Part shown: positions 15,983 through 23,103 of the stretch, in pieces
Layout: each line of letters begins with the position of its first letter
Numbering within the stretch: the first letter of the stretch is position 1
Assembly (NCBI GenBank): GCA_039984955.1
Contig: JBDWTN010000007.1
Span: 1,558,501 to 1,622,500 of the forward strand
Direction: 5' to 3'
DNA length: 64,000 nt
Source of the DNA: Marinobacter alexandrii
Lineage (GTDB): Bacteria > Bacteroidota > Bacteroidia > Cytophagales > Cyclobacteriaceae
The notes under the pieces: generated by a model
Seen by the model: the letters and a program-made list of their open reading frames with translations, nothing else
Told to the model about the DNA's origin: nothing
Databases searched by the model: none
Translations under genes and position numbers: made by a program

Positions 15983-17087
15983 AAGGAGTTCCGTGAGTTT
16001 GTTTCATTAAATATTTGGTAACTGGAGAAACAGATCTAGCGATTGCTACTGCAACTTCTGAGGTAATTGGGGATCCAAATAATTTTTGAATATTTCTTCC
16101 TGCCCATAATCTCTTAGCGAAGAGGTTATTCCATTGATCTGTGTAGTTTCTTTCTAATGCTTGTCGATCAATACCATGATCAAAGAAATCGATAATCGAC
16201 TCACTCAAAATCTTTGACGAATGAATAGCCATTGCCATCCCATTTCCACACAAGGGAGTGATCATTCCGGCTGAATCACCAGACATCAGTATATGATCAT
16301 AAACTGGCTCTTTTTTCTCAAATGTGATTTCATTGATCACTTCAGGTTTTTCAAACAAAAAATCTGACTGATTGAAAATGCGTTTTAAGTATGGATTTTT
16401 CTTTAATACTTCTTCTTCCATTGCATCAATGGAACCAAATTTTTTAAGATTACTCCTGTGAGATAAATAGCAAAGATTAAATGTCCCGTTTTCTATTTTA
16501 CTCACTCCACAATAGCCCTTATTAAAGTTGTGTAGCTCCACTACATTATCGGCAACTTCATCTGTTTTGATGTGGTATTTTACTCCAATATATGGATACC
16601 TCTTATGGATAAATGGCCTTTCTAGTGACTTATCAATCTTACTCCTTTTCCCAAATGCTCCAATGACAATTTTGGCTTCATGATTTTCGCCCTCCTTATC
16701 CTTGATAAGGAAGCGGTCATCTTTGAAACTTGAAGAGACAACTCTGGTATGAACAATGTCAAGTGAATCCAATGCTTTCTTAGCAAGCCACTGATCATAT
16801 GACTTTCTGCTTATACCAAATCCTCCAAGATCTAATGCCATTTTTAAGCTCTTACCGGATGAAGAACTTAAGTGAAATCGAGAAATTTTTGCAGGCTTAA
16901 GTTCTGATGGGAAAAGTTCATTTTTTTCTAAAAAAGGAATGACTTCATTCGATATATACTCACCACATACTCTGTGAAAGGGATATTTCTTTTCTTCAAA
17001 CAGCAGGACATTAAGTCCCTTTCTACTTAAAAGTATTGCATTGATTAGTCCGGCTAATCCACCACCTATCACTATTACATCTTTCAC
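15975..17087 (-). CDS. FAD-dependent oxidoreductase, geranylgeranyl-reductase/hydroxylase type
   Basis: The 370-residue flavoprotein has the N-terminal FAD-binding fold VIVIGGGLAGLINAILLSRK (5-24), the HRVCGEYIS motif near residue 40 typical of the geranylgeranyl-reductase/PHBH-like group, and a GDSAGMITPLCGNGMAMAI motif near 280-300. Two roles fit its neighbours: hydroxylating the polyketide aromatic ring, as SrsC does in srsABC, or reducing a prenyl chain added by the UbiA enzyme. It is convergent with the UbiA gene (8-base overlap). A terminator separates its promoter region from the upstream protease gene. Confidence 0.8.
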   Translation of the reverse strand: MKDVIVIGGGLAGLINAILLSRKGLNVLLFEEKKYPFHRVCGEYISNEVIPFLEKNELFPSELKPAKISRFHLSSSSGKSLKMALDLGGFGISRKSYDQWLAKKALDSLDIVHTRVVSSSFKDDRFLIKDKEGENHEAKIVIGAFGKRSKIDKSLERPFIHKRYPYIGVKYHIKTDEVADNVVELHNFNKGYCGVSKIENGTFNLCYLSHRSNLKKFGSIDAMEEEVLKKNPYLKRIFNQSDFLFEKPEVINEITFEKKEPVYDHILMSGDSAGMITPLCGNGMAMAIHSSKILSESIIDFFDHGIDRQALERNYTDQWNNLFAKRLWAGRNIQKLFGSPITSEVAVAIARSVSPVTKYLMKQTHGTPFS

Positions 17088-17110
17088 TTCTCGAAATTAT
17101 GGAATAAAAA

Positions 17111-17140
17111 AAGCCTGTCTTTCAAAGACAGGCTTTTTTT
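17111..17140. terminator. Intrinsic terminator, downstream of the HtrA gene
   Basis: AAGCCTGTCTT pairs with AAGACAGGCTT (17111-17134), with A and T runs on both sides, so it can act in both directions. On the - strand it ends the Do/HtrA protease transcript before the flavoprotein gene. Confidence 0.85.
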
Positions 17141-17156
17141 ATTGCGATATATCTAT

Positions 17157-18623
17157 TTAAAGACCTAGCCCGTAATGTGCCTTACTGCCATCAGGATAGA
17201 TTCCTTCAATTAGAATCCCATCCGTTCTAGGACGTTTAAAATAGTTTTGAAGATCTTGAATGTTCCTAATCTCTTCATTATCAATGCCTGTAATAATAAA
17301 CCCTTCTTTCATACGAACTTCTTTCCATTTGCCATTTCCCAACTCCCTGACTTGAACCCCACCATCAATATCCAATTCTTCTTTTAGCGCATCAGTCAAA
17401 TCGACAAAAGTCGCGCCCTCAACTTTAAAATCAGAAGCAAGCTCCACTACCTCCAATGTACCTTCTGCATTTCTTAGTTCAGCCAATACTATTTTCTCTT
17501 TTCCATTTCTGATAAACTTTACCTCAACTTGGTCTCCAGGTCTCTTTACAGCTACTTGTTCCTGAAGCTGGGCTACACTATTTACCGGCTTATCATCTAT
17601 AGCTACAATTACATCTCCTCTCTCCATACCCGCTCTATCAGCAGCTTTTCCAGCCATTACTCCATTCACGTAAATCCCTTTTAATACATTGAGATCATAT
17701 TCTTCCGCAAGCCCGGCATCCACATCCCTAATCGAAATCCCCAATAATGCTCTCTGCACCATCCCATACTCTACTAAATCACTAACTACCTTTTTTACAA
17801 GTGAAACAGGAACGGCAAATGAATATCCCGCAAATGCCCCTGAAGGGGATGCAATAGCTGTATTTATTCCTACCAATTCTCCATTGAGGTTTACCAGTGC
17901 TCCACCACTATTTCCAGGGTTTACCGCCGCATCAGTTTGGATAAAAGATTCTATTCTATAGTCTCCATTTAAGATATTTATATTTCGCCCCTTTGCACTT
18001 ATTATCCCAGCTGTGACTGTCGACCTAAATTCATACGGGTTACCAATTGCGAGCACCCATTCTCCTATATTAATATTGTCTGAATCACCGTAATTAATTG
18101 ATGTAAGATTGTTCTCATTCACTTTTAAAACGGCTAAATCAGTGCTCGCATCTGTACCTATCACCTTAGCTTGATAACTTCTATTGTCATTTAAGACAAT
18201 CTCGATCTCATCTGCATTCTCAATAACATGATTATTTGTGACGATATATCCATCAGAAGATATAATCACTCCAGATCCGGCTCCTCGTGCAGGACCTCCT
18301 CTTCGTTCGTATCGTTCACCAAAGTAGTCCTTGAAGAAATCGTTAAAAGGACTATTCGCACGCATCCCTTCTTTATAAGTAGTCCTTATATGCACAACTG
18401 AAGGTGTGGCATTTTTAGCTGCAAAAACGAAGTTTAAACCTTCCGGCACTACAAAGTCTGATGAGTCAAAGACATAGTTTGTTAAACTCACAGGGCTTGA
18501 AGTATTTCCTGTTGTTTGAATTATCCTATGGTTAGGCGCAATCAGCGAAAATCCTACGACCGCCACAATACCTCCAAAGAGTGACGAAAAAACCATGGCC
18601 ATGATAAAACTTCTCTTACTCAT
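17157..18623 (-). CDS. degQ: Do/HtrA-family serine protease with two PDZ domains
   Basis: The 488-residue envelope protease has an N-terminal signal or anchor (IMAMVFSSLFGGIVAVVGFS). Its chymotrypsin-like domain contains His132 (VTNNHVIE), Asp162 (TDLAVLKV) and Ser239 (NPGNSGGALV). Two PDZ domains follow (about residues 285-375 and 390-480). It degrades or refolds misfolded proteins in the periplasm, and its length is normal for DegP/DegQ/MucD. The next gene upstream is hsp20, so this is a small protein-quality-control neighbourhood, though a terminator lies between them. Whether it is closer to DegP or DegQ is not decidable here. Confidence 0.9.
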   Translation of the reverse strand: MSKRSFIMAMVFSSLFGGIVAVVGFSLIAPNHRIIQTTGNTSSPVSLTNYVFDSSDFVVPEGLNFVFAAKNATPSVVHIRTTYKEGMRANSPFNDFFKDYFGERYERRGGPARGAGSGVIISSDGYIVTNNHVIENADEIEIVLNDNRSYQAKVIGTDASTDLAVLKVNENNLTSINYGDSDNINIGEWVLAIGNPYEFRSTVTAGIISAKGRNINILNGDYRIESFIQTDAAVNPGNSGGALVNLNGELVGINTAIASPSGAFAGYSFAVPVSLVKKVVSDLVEYGMVQRALLGISIRDVDAGLAEEYDLNVLKGIYVNGVMAGKAADRAGMERGDVIVAIDDKPVNSVAQLQEQVAVKRPGDQVEVKFIRNGKEKIVLAELRNAEGTLEVVELASDFKVEGATFVDLTDALKEELDIDGGVQVRELGNGKWKEVRMKEGFIITGIDNEEIRNIQDLQNYFKRPRTDGILIEGIYPDGSKAHYGLGL

Positions 18624-18754
18624 ATCTTCTTCAATTTTTTACTTATGATTTATACTCCATAAAGACACTTTTAGTTTTCATTCTGTGGAAAAACACTAAA
18701 AGGATTAACTATTCTTAACAAAAGATAGGTGCTGATTAAACTCCTTCCATTTTC

Positions 18755-18788
18755 AAAAAAAAGGGCATCCGCCTACTGGCGGACACCC
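18755..18788 (-). terminator. Intrinsic terminator of hsp20
   Basis: On the - strand GGGTGTCCGCC pairs with GGCGGATGCCC around the loop AGTA (18763-18788), followed by eight Ts (18755-18762 as A on the + strand). It lies 20 bases after the hsp20 stop. Confidence 0.85.
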
Positions 18789-18808
18789 CAAATCACCTAC
18801 TCAAAACA

Positions 18809-19237
18809 CTACTTAACTACTATCTGTTTTTTTGCTGACTTCTTTTCATCCTTTGGTAAAAGAATGGTCAAAATTCCATCTTGATATGAAGCATCTACTT
18901 TTTCTTTGTCTACCAAATCTGGTAAATAGAACGTTCTATTAAATGATCCATAGTAACTCTCCACACTGTGGAAGTTTTTTTCCTTCTTCTCGTTCTCAAA
19001 TTTTCTTTCTCCACTTATTGTAATTTGATCTTTATTAAGATCAATATTGAAATCACCCTTCTTCATTCCTGGCACATGCAACTGAATCTCAAATTCTTTT
19101 TCAGATTCAGCAATATCCACCTTAGGTGAAAACTTAGGTACAGTGCCTCCTACTAATTCATCAGTAAAAAAATCATCAACAAGACTTTTAAAACTTGTCG
19201 GTCTGTAGTCGTTTCTATTGTACTTTATAAGTCCCAT
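18809..19237 (-). CDS. Hsp20 / alpha-crystallin small heat-shock protein
   Basis: The 142-residue cytosolic chaperone has an alpha-crystallin domain from about residue 38 to 130 (PKVDIAESEKEFEIQLHVPG, ITISGERKFE, SFNRTFYLPDLVDKEKVDAS, YQDGILTILLPK). It ends in a short tail that lacks a clear IxI motif; the end is KKQIVVK. It holds unfolding proteins as oligomers during stress. Two 21-base direct repeats upstream (19317-19379) are candidates for its control. Length and layout are normal. Confidence 0.9.
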   Translation of the reverse strand: MGLIKYNRNDYRPTSFKSLVDDFFTDELVGGTVPKFSPKVDIAESEKEFEIQLHVPGMKKGDFNIDLNKDQITISGERKFENEKKEKNFHSVESYYGSFNRTFYLPDLVDKEKVDASYQDGILTILLPKDEKKSAKKQIVVK

Positions 19238-19316
19238 GTTCTATAGTTTTTAATTAAAAATAATTTATTGAGTAATGATCGAATTCTGTACCAACTGATG
19301 CAATGAATAAAAAATC

Positions 19317-19379
19317 ATGTCATTATGTCTTAATTATGAAAATAGATGATGAAAAATAATGACATTGTGTCTTATTTAT
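19317..19379 (-). promoter_or_regulatory. Two direct repeats upstream of hsp20
   Basis: ATGTCATTATGTCTTAATTAT (19317-19337; 21 bases, shown as one unit) recurs with 18 of 21 bases as the segment at 19359-19379, 42 bases or four helical turns apart. On the hsp20 strand the core reads AGACAyAATGwCAT. The spacing and position 80-140 bases before the ATG suggest a binding site for a stress regulator or two stacked promoter elements. No known consensus was matched. Confidence 0.45.
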
Positions 19380-19418
19380 AAAAAAAAGTATTACTTGAAA
19401 ATTTTTTAATGTCTTGCA

Positions 19419-19449
19419 TTGAGAATTGTAAATTGGATGCTTACATTTG
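19419..19449 (+). promoter_or_regulatory. Bacteroidota-type promoter of tRNA-Asn
   Basis: The -7 element TACATTTG (19442-19449) matches TAnnTTTG exactly. A TTG (19419-19421) lies 20 bases upstream, at the -33 position. The tRNA begins 20 bases after the -7 element, so a short leader is expected. Confidence 0.65.
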
Positions 19450-19469
19450 CACTCCTTTTTAAGGAAAAT

Positions 19470-19543
19470 TCTCCCTTAGCTCAGCTGGTTAGAGCATCTG
19501 ACTGTTAATCAGAGGGTCCTTGGTTCGAGTCCAAGAGGGAGAG
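19470..19543 (+). tRNA. tRNA-Asn (anticodon GTT)
   Basis: The 74-base sequence folds as a full cloverleaf. The acceptor stem TCTCCCT pairs with AGGGAGA, the D stem is GCTC/GAGC, and the anticodon stem TCTGA/TCAGA holds the loop CTGTTAA. The T stem CTTGG/CCAAG holds TTCGAGT, and the discriminator is G. CCA is not encoded. Confidence 0.95.
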
Positions 19544-19546
19544 CTT

Positions 19547-19577
19547 AAGCTTAGCAGAAATGCCGGGCTTTTTTTAT
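19547..19577 (+). terminator. Terminator after tRNA-Asn
   Basis: AAGCTTAGCA pairs with TGCCGGGCTT around the loop GAAA (19547-19570, one mismatch and two G-T pairs), followed by a T run. A diverged copy of the same hairpin lies at about 19671-19697. Confidence 0.7.
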
Positions 19578-19604
19578 TTTCAGGCTTTCAAGAAACAGTA
19601 CTCT

Positions 19605-19700
19605 CAGAGTCCTTGGGTGGAACGCCACTCCGACGGTTCGCCGCAGCGATCGAGCCCAAGAGAGAGAGCTTAAGCTCAGCAGAAATGTTGGGTTTTTTAT
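19605..19700 (+). pseudogene. Broken duplicate of the tRNA-Asn 3' half with terminator
   Basis: CAGAGTCCTTGG (19605-19616) repeats the variable/T-stem part of the tRNA. After a GC-rich interruption of about 33 bases, CGAGCCCAAGAGAGAGAGC (from 19651) repeats the rest of the T arm and the acceptor end, followed by a copy of the terminator hairpin and T run. In the terminator copy all stem pairs are kept, partly as G-T pairs. The interruption contains GTTCGCCGCAGCGATC, related to the repeat at 7393-7408. The copy has no 5' half and cannot make a tRNA. From 19701 to 19870 I see nothing clear. Confidence 0.65.
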
Positions 19701-19870
19701 TGTTCCCAAAATTCTTGAATTTAATAGCCTACATACTGGAAGTCGCAAAAAAGAGTATCGCTAGTTTATTCGTTCAGTCATTCTTATCCACTGGATTGAA
19801 AGTTCTATTGATCGAATTTTAACAAAATTTGATCTGATTGAAATCACATTTATAAATCGCTTTCTTACCT

Positions 19871-20287
19871 TTGGATCATAAACCACTACAACTCTTGGGA
19901 ACTTTTCAAAAGGTACTACTTGTCGACGATGATGATATCGTCAATTCTATAAACTCAGTTATCATCAAGCATGCAAAGTTTGCTACTGAAGTAGAATCAA
20001 TTAATAATGTGCAAACAGCCATTGATTTTTTGAAAACCACAGGGGATACTCCTGACGTGATTTTCTTGGATTTAAATATGCCTGGTTTAGATGGTTGGGA
20101 TTTTATGGAAGAGTATGAAAAGTTAAATATCACGGACGGCACTAAAGTTATTATGTTGACATCCTCCATATCTGCTAAAGATGAAGAACGGGCTTCCTCT
20201 TCCAAGCAAATTGCCGCTTTTATTTCTAAACCGCTTTCCCCAGAGTTGTTAGAAAAAATTTACAGTAGTCATCTGATAAGTTCCTAG
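19871..20287 (+). CDS. Stand-alone response-regulator receiver protein
   Basis: The 138-residue protein is a single CheY-like receiver domain with no output domain. The acidic pocket is VDDDD (18-22), the phospho-acceptor is Asp67 (VIFLDLNMPGLDGWDF), the switch residue is Thr97 (IMLTSS) and the conserved Lys is Lys120 (FISKPL). TTG at 19871 is the only sensible start. It overlaps the 3' end of the kinase-like gene by four bases (shared CTAG), tail to tail. It probably receives phosphate from the neighbouring signalling pair or passes it on to another His protein. Confidence 0.85.
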   Translation: MDHKPLQLLGTFQKVLLVDDDDIVNSINSVIIKHAKFATEVESINNVQTAIDFLKTTGDTPDVIFLDLNMPGLDGWDFMEEYEKLNITDGTKVIMLTSSISAKDEERASSSKQIAAFISKPLSPELLEKIYSSHLISS

Positions 20288-21810
20288 TTCAGACGTAAAG
20301 CAAATGTGGCTCCTTTCCGAGGCTCGCTCTCTACCCTAATTCCGCCTCGGTGATAATCCATGATTGTTTTAATGATGTAAAGGCCTAGGCCAGCTCCTTC
20401 CACATGTGAGTGTAATCGTGAATAAGGCCTGAATATTTCTTCTTTAAACTTGATCGAATCAAAACCTAAACCATTGTCTTTAATAATTAGTGTAGTATGC
20501 GAATTGACTTCTTTGGTCTTGATTTTTATTTGAAGAGGTTTTTCAGGGTCTCTGTAAGACAGGGCATTTGATATTAAATGCTTTAATACCACTTTCAACT
20601 GTGCTTTTGGATAGGCAATAGTGGGGCATTCTGAAAAATCTTTTTTTATAATGGCATTTGCACTTTTAATCTTACTTAAAGAATTGGAAACTACCTCTTT
20701 AAGAACCTCATCAATATCTAGAAGCTCTTTATCTGCACCAAGTTCTTCTCGCACTTTGTTTACCTCAACAAGCGCATGTACAATCTTTTCTAATTGTTGA
20801 TTTGTCTTCCTAGCGTTGTTAAGTATTGCTTTAAAGTTAGAAGGGTTCACGTTTTCTTTCCCTAGCATCTCTAATAGAGATCCAAGGTTAGTTATAGGAG
20901 CTTTCAGGTCATCCGCAGTGCTGTACGAAAAATGAATAAACCTATCTATCTCTTCTTGTGAGTATCGCAAGCGATCTGCCATTTCATTAAAGGAGTTAAC
21001 AATGTCACTTGTTATGCTGTTTGAACTCAGCTTTATTCTTGCATCCAGATTGCCATCACCAATTCTTTCTGCACCCGATCTTATATCCTCCAACGGGCGC
21101 CATATTTTATAGCTAAAAGTGTAAACGGCAAGCAAGGAAAGAATGATGAAAAGAAGAGTGAGTGTTACAATCCACTTCATTGAAAGCACTTCTTCTTGCT
21201 CGACAATCTTCACCAGAGCTTCGGTAAACATTTCATGACGCATCAAAACACCTTCTACTTGTTTATTAAACTGATCCTCTTCTTGTTCTACTCTTTCTGA
21301 CACAAAAACTGCTTCTTCCAGCCGACCTTCCTCCAGAAGATTTACAACTTCTATTGCATGGTTTTCATAGCTAGTATGATCACTTGCAAGCTTCTTAATT
21401 GATAATAACAAGCCTTTCAATTTGATTCTCTGAGCCTCTTGATTTGTCCGCTTTAATGCTTCTGAAACTTCGTTTTCTGCCTCCAGTAAGTCGATATCCA
21501 CAAGCTGCGCTAAATATCTAAAAGTACTATCTGCCAAAGCAAACCCTCTTAGAGCTGCATCATTCCCTGGAGCCATTTCTTCTGAATAACGAATAGCACG
21601 CTCAAAATTGATCGCCTGCTCAAGTTGGTTTGTCTCTATTTGGGTAAGTATCTCGATTATTGGTAAATCGATATTAGCTACATCATCAATATCTTTATGT
21701 GTAGCTACGATTCGAAGCAACCCAAATGCCCCAAGAATCAAAATAAGGAAAATAATAAATGTACTTCTCCGAAGGATTACTTCTTTAATCCTGTTAGGTC
21801 TTCGAGTCAT
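20284..21810 (-). CDS. Membrane histidine-kinase-like protein with Asp in place of the acceptor His
   Basis: The 508-residue protein has two transmembrane helices (about 16-34 and 213-232) around a helical periplasmic sensor. A HAMP domain (about 235-285) and a DHp-like helix follow, and then a complete HATPase_c domain. The ATPase domain is intact: N-box HLISNALSY (411-419), G1 DNGLGFD (445-451), F-box EEIFRPY and G2 EGAGLGLYI (471-479). The H-box reads YSTADDLKAPI instead of the usual SHDLKAP, so position 300 is Asp (GAT) where His is expected. It should bind ATP but cannot phosphorylate itself at the usual place. It starts 18 bases after the GAF/H-box gene, and the two form an operon. Confidence 0.85.
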   Translation of the reverse strand: MTRRPNRIKEVILRRSTFIIFLILILGAFGLLRIVATHKDIDDVANIDLPIIEILTQIETNQLEQAINFERAIRYSEEMAPGNDAALRGFALADSTFRYLAQLVDIDLLEAENEVSEALKRTNQEAQRIKLKGLLLSIKKLASDHTSYENHAIEVVNLLEEGRLEEAVFVSERVEQEEDQFNKQVEGVLMRHEMFTEALVKIVEQEEVLSMKWIVTLTLLFIILSLLAVYTFSYKIWRPLEDIRSGAERIGDGNLDARIKLSSNSITSDIVNSFNEMADRLRYSQEEIDRFIHFSYSTADDLKAPITNLGSLLEMLGKENVNPSNFKAILNNARKTNQQLEKIVHALVEVNKVREELGADKELLDIDEVLKEVVSNSLSKIKSANAIIKKDFSECPTIAYPKAQLKVVLKHLISNALSYRDPEKPLQIKIKTKEVNSHTTLIIKDNGLGFDSIKFKEEIFRPYSRLHSHVEGAGLGLYIIKTIMDYHRGGIRVESEPRKGATFALRLN

Positions 21811-21828
21811 GGTAGGTAGGTAAAAGCC

Positions 21829-22617
21829 CTAATCTAATTCAATTTTGGCGGTCATCACACGAATTGCATCATCTAAATTCATTGTTTCTAATTTCAATTG
21901 CTGCAGAAGCTCTTCGTATGTCTCCCGACTTTCCCAATTTAATTTAATCAAATCTATCAATGCCAAAATAGTAGACAGAGGATGCCTGATGGTATGTGAT
22001 GTATAAAAAGCATGATCAGATAGTTTTTTGGCAAGTTTTTCTTTCTCTTTTTCCTCAATCTTCAAAGTACTTAACTCGTTTCTGTGTAGAAAGTCTTCCT
22101 TGAGGCGCAACAATGCGTCGTAACATTGACTAATCATTGAAGCTGATGTCAACAAAACAAATTGATCTCGTTCAATAAAATCCTTCTTTGTTTTCCACTC
22201 TACCGTAATGACTCCAAAAAGTCTGTTATCATTCCACACTTGAAAACTCGCCCATGAGGTGAGTCGATTCTTAATTAAGTGGTCAAGTGTTAGTTCTTCT
22301 AACGCTGGATTATCATCAGTACTGTCAACGTGTATTGATTGCTCAGCCTTCAAGAGTTTTATGAAGTTTGGAAATGTTGATGCATCCAGTGCTTTACCAG
22401 AAGAAGACTCCTCCGTTTCTGCATTGAAACTTTGAATGCTTTCAAATTCATCCTTTTCATTTCTATAAAGCCAAAAAGATGTCTTATAAGCACTTAGCGA
22501 TCTACAAACAGTCGGAATGAGCTCTGAAATAAAATCTTTGAATTTCCCACTCAGCAATGGTTCAGACATTGCCATTTTCATAAAAGATTCGATTCTATTG
22601 TCTTTAGTTTCACTCAT
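21829..22617 (-). CDS. GAF-domain protein with an H-box helix but no ATPase domain
   Basis: The 262-residue cytosolic protein has a GAF-like domain (about residues 20-170; FWLYRNEKDEFESIQSFNAE, WASFQVWNDNRLFGVITVEW). A coiled coil follows (173-200), then a DHp-like pair of helices containing SHTIRHPLSTILALIDLIKL. His208 sits exactly where a histidine-kinase acceptor would be. The protein ends at residue 262, just after the second DHp helix, so there is no catalytic ATPase domain. It is the first gene of an operon with the kinase-like gene, which has the ATPase but lacks the His. Bacteroidota carry other sensor proteins that end after an H-box, so this one may also act as a phosphotransfer or dimer partner. 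Confidence 0.8.
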   Translation of the reverse strand: MSETKDNRIESFMKMAMSEPLLSGKFKDFISELIPTVCRSLSAYKTSFWLYRNEKDEFESIQSFNAETEESSSGKALDASTFPNFIKLLKAEQSIHVDSTDDNPALEELTLDHLIKNRLTSWASFQVWNDNRLFGVITVEWKTKKDFIERDQFVLLTSASMISQCYDALLRLKEDFLHRNELSTLKIEEKEKEKLAKKLSDHAFYTSHTIRHPLSTILALIDLIKLNWESRETYEELLQQLKLETMNLDDAIRVMTAKIELD

Positions 22618-22667
22618 TTAATATAGAAGAGGAAATGTAAAGAGGTTTTTCCAGAAATCATCTAAAT

Positions 22668-23087
22668 CTATTTTGCGAAAATCTGAGCATCATCCTTAAA
22701 AGATTTAAACTCTAGCGCATTTCCAGAAGGATCCATAAAAAACATGGTTGCTTGCTCACCCACCTCGTCTTCAAATCTGACATATGGTTCAATAATGAAC
22801 TCTATTCCTGCATCTTTAAGTTTTTCCGCAAGATCATCCCAATCACTTCTGCTTAAAACCACACCAAAATGAGGCACAGGAACTGCCTTGCCGTCAACAG
22901 GATTAGTTTCCGCATCTCGCTTATTTTCAACCATATGGATTACAAATTGATGTCCATATAAATTGAAGTCTACCCAGCAATCAGAAGATCTACCCTCTTC
23001 AAGGCCCATTATATCCCGGTAAAAACTTCTTGTCTGATCCAATTCTTTTACAGGAACAGCTAAATGAAAAGGTCTTAAATTATTCAT
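22668..23087 (-). CDS. VOC-family (glyoxalase-like) protein
   Basis: The 139-residue protein has two beta-alpha-beta-beta-beta units of the vicinal oxygen chelate fold. Likely metal ligands are His8 (RPFHLAVPV), His in VPHFGVVLS and Glu in GNALEFKSF. The motif [13 protein letters not shown] is typical of the family. Substrate unknown; relatives include glyoxalases, dioxygenases and resistance proteins. It lies 16 bases before the pruA stop on the same strand, so it is probably co-transcribed as the downstream gene of pruA. Confidence 0.8.
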   Translation of the reverse strand: MNNLRPFHLAVPVKELDQTRSFYRDIMGLEEGRSSDCWVDFNLYGHQFVIHMVENKRDAETNPVDGKAVPVPHFGVVLSRSDWDDLAEKLKDAGIEFIIEPYVRFEDEVGEQATMFFMDPSGNALEFKSFKDDAQIFAK

Positions 23088-23103
23088 GAGGAAAGCGTTT
23101 TAA

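Noticed and set aside
19520-19822. A 100-residue open frame on the + strand
   Set aside because: It starts inside tRNA-Asn and runs through the terminator and the duplicated tRNA fragment, so it is not a credible gene.
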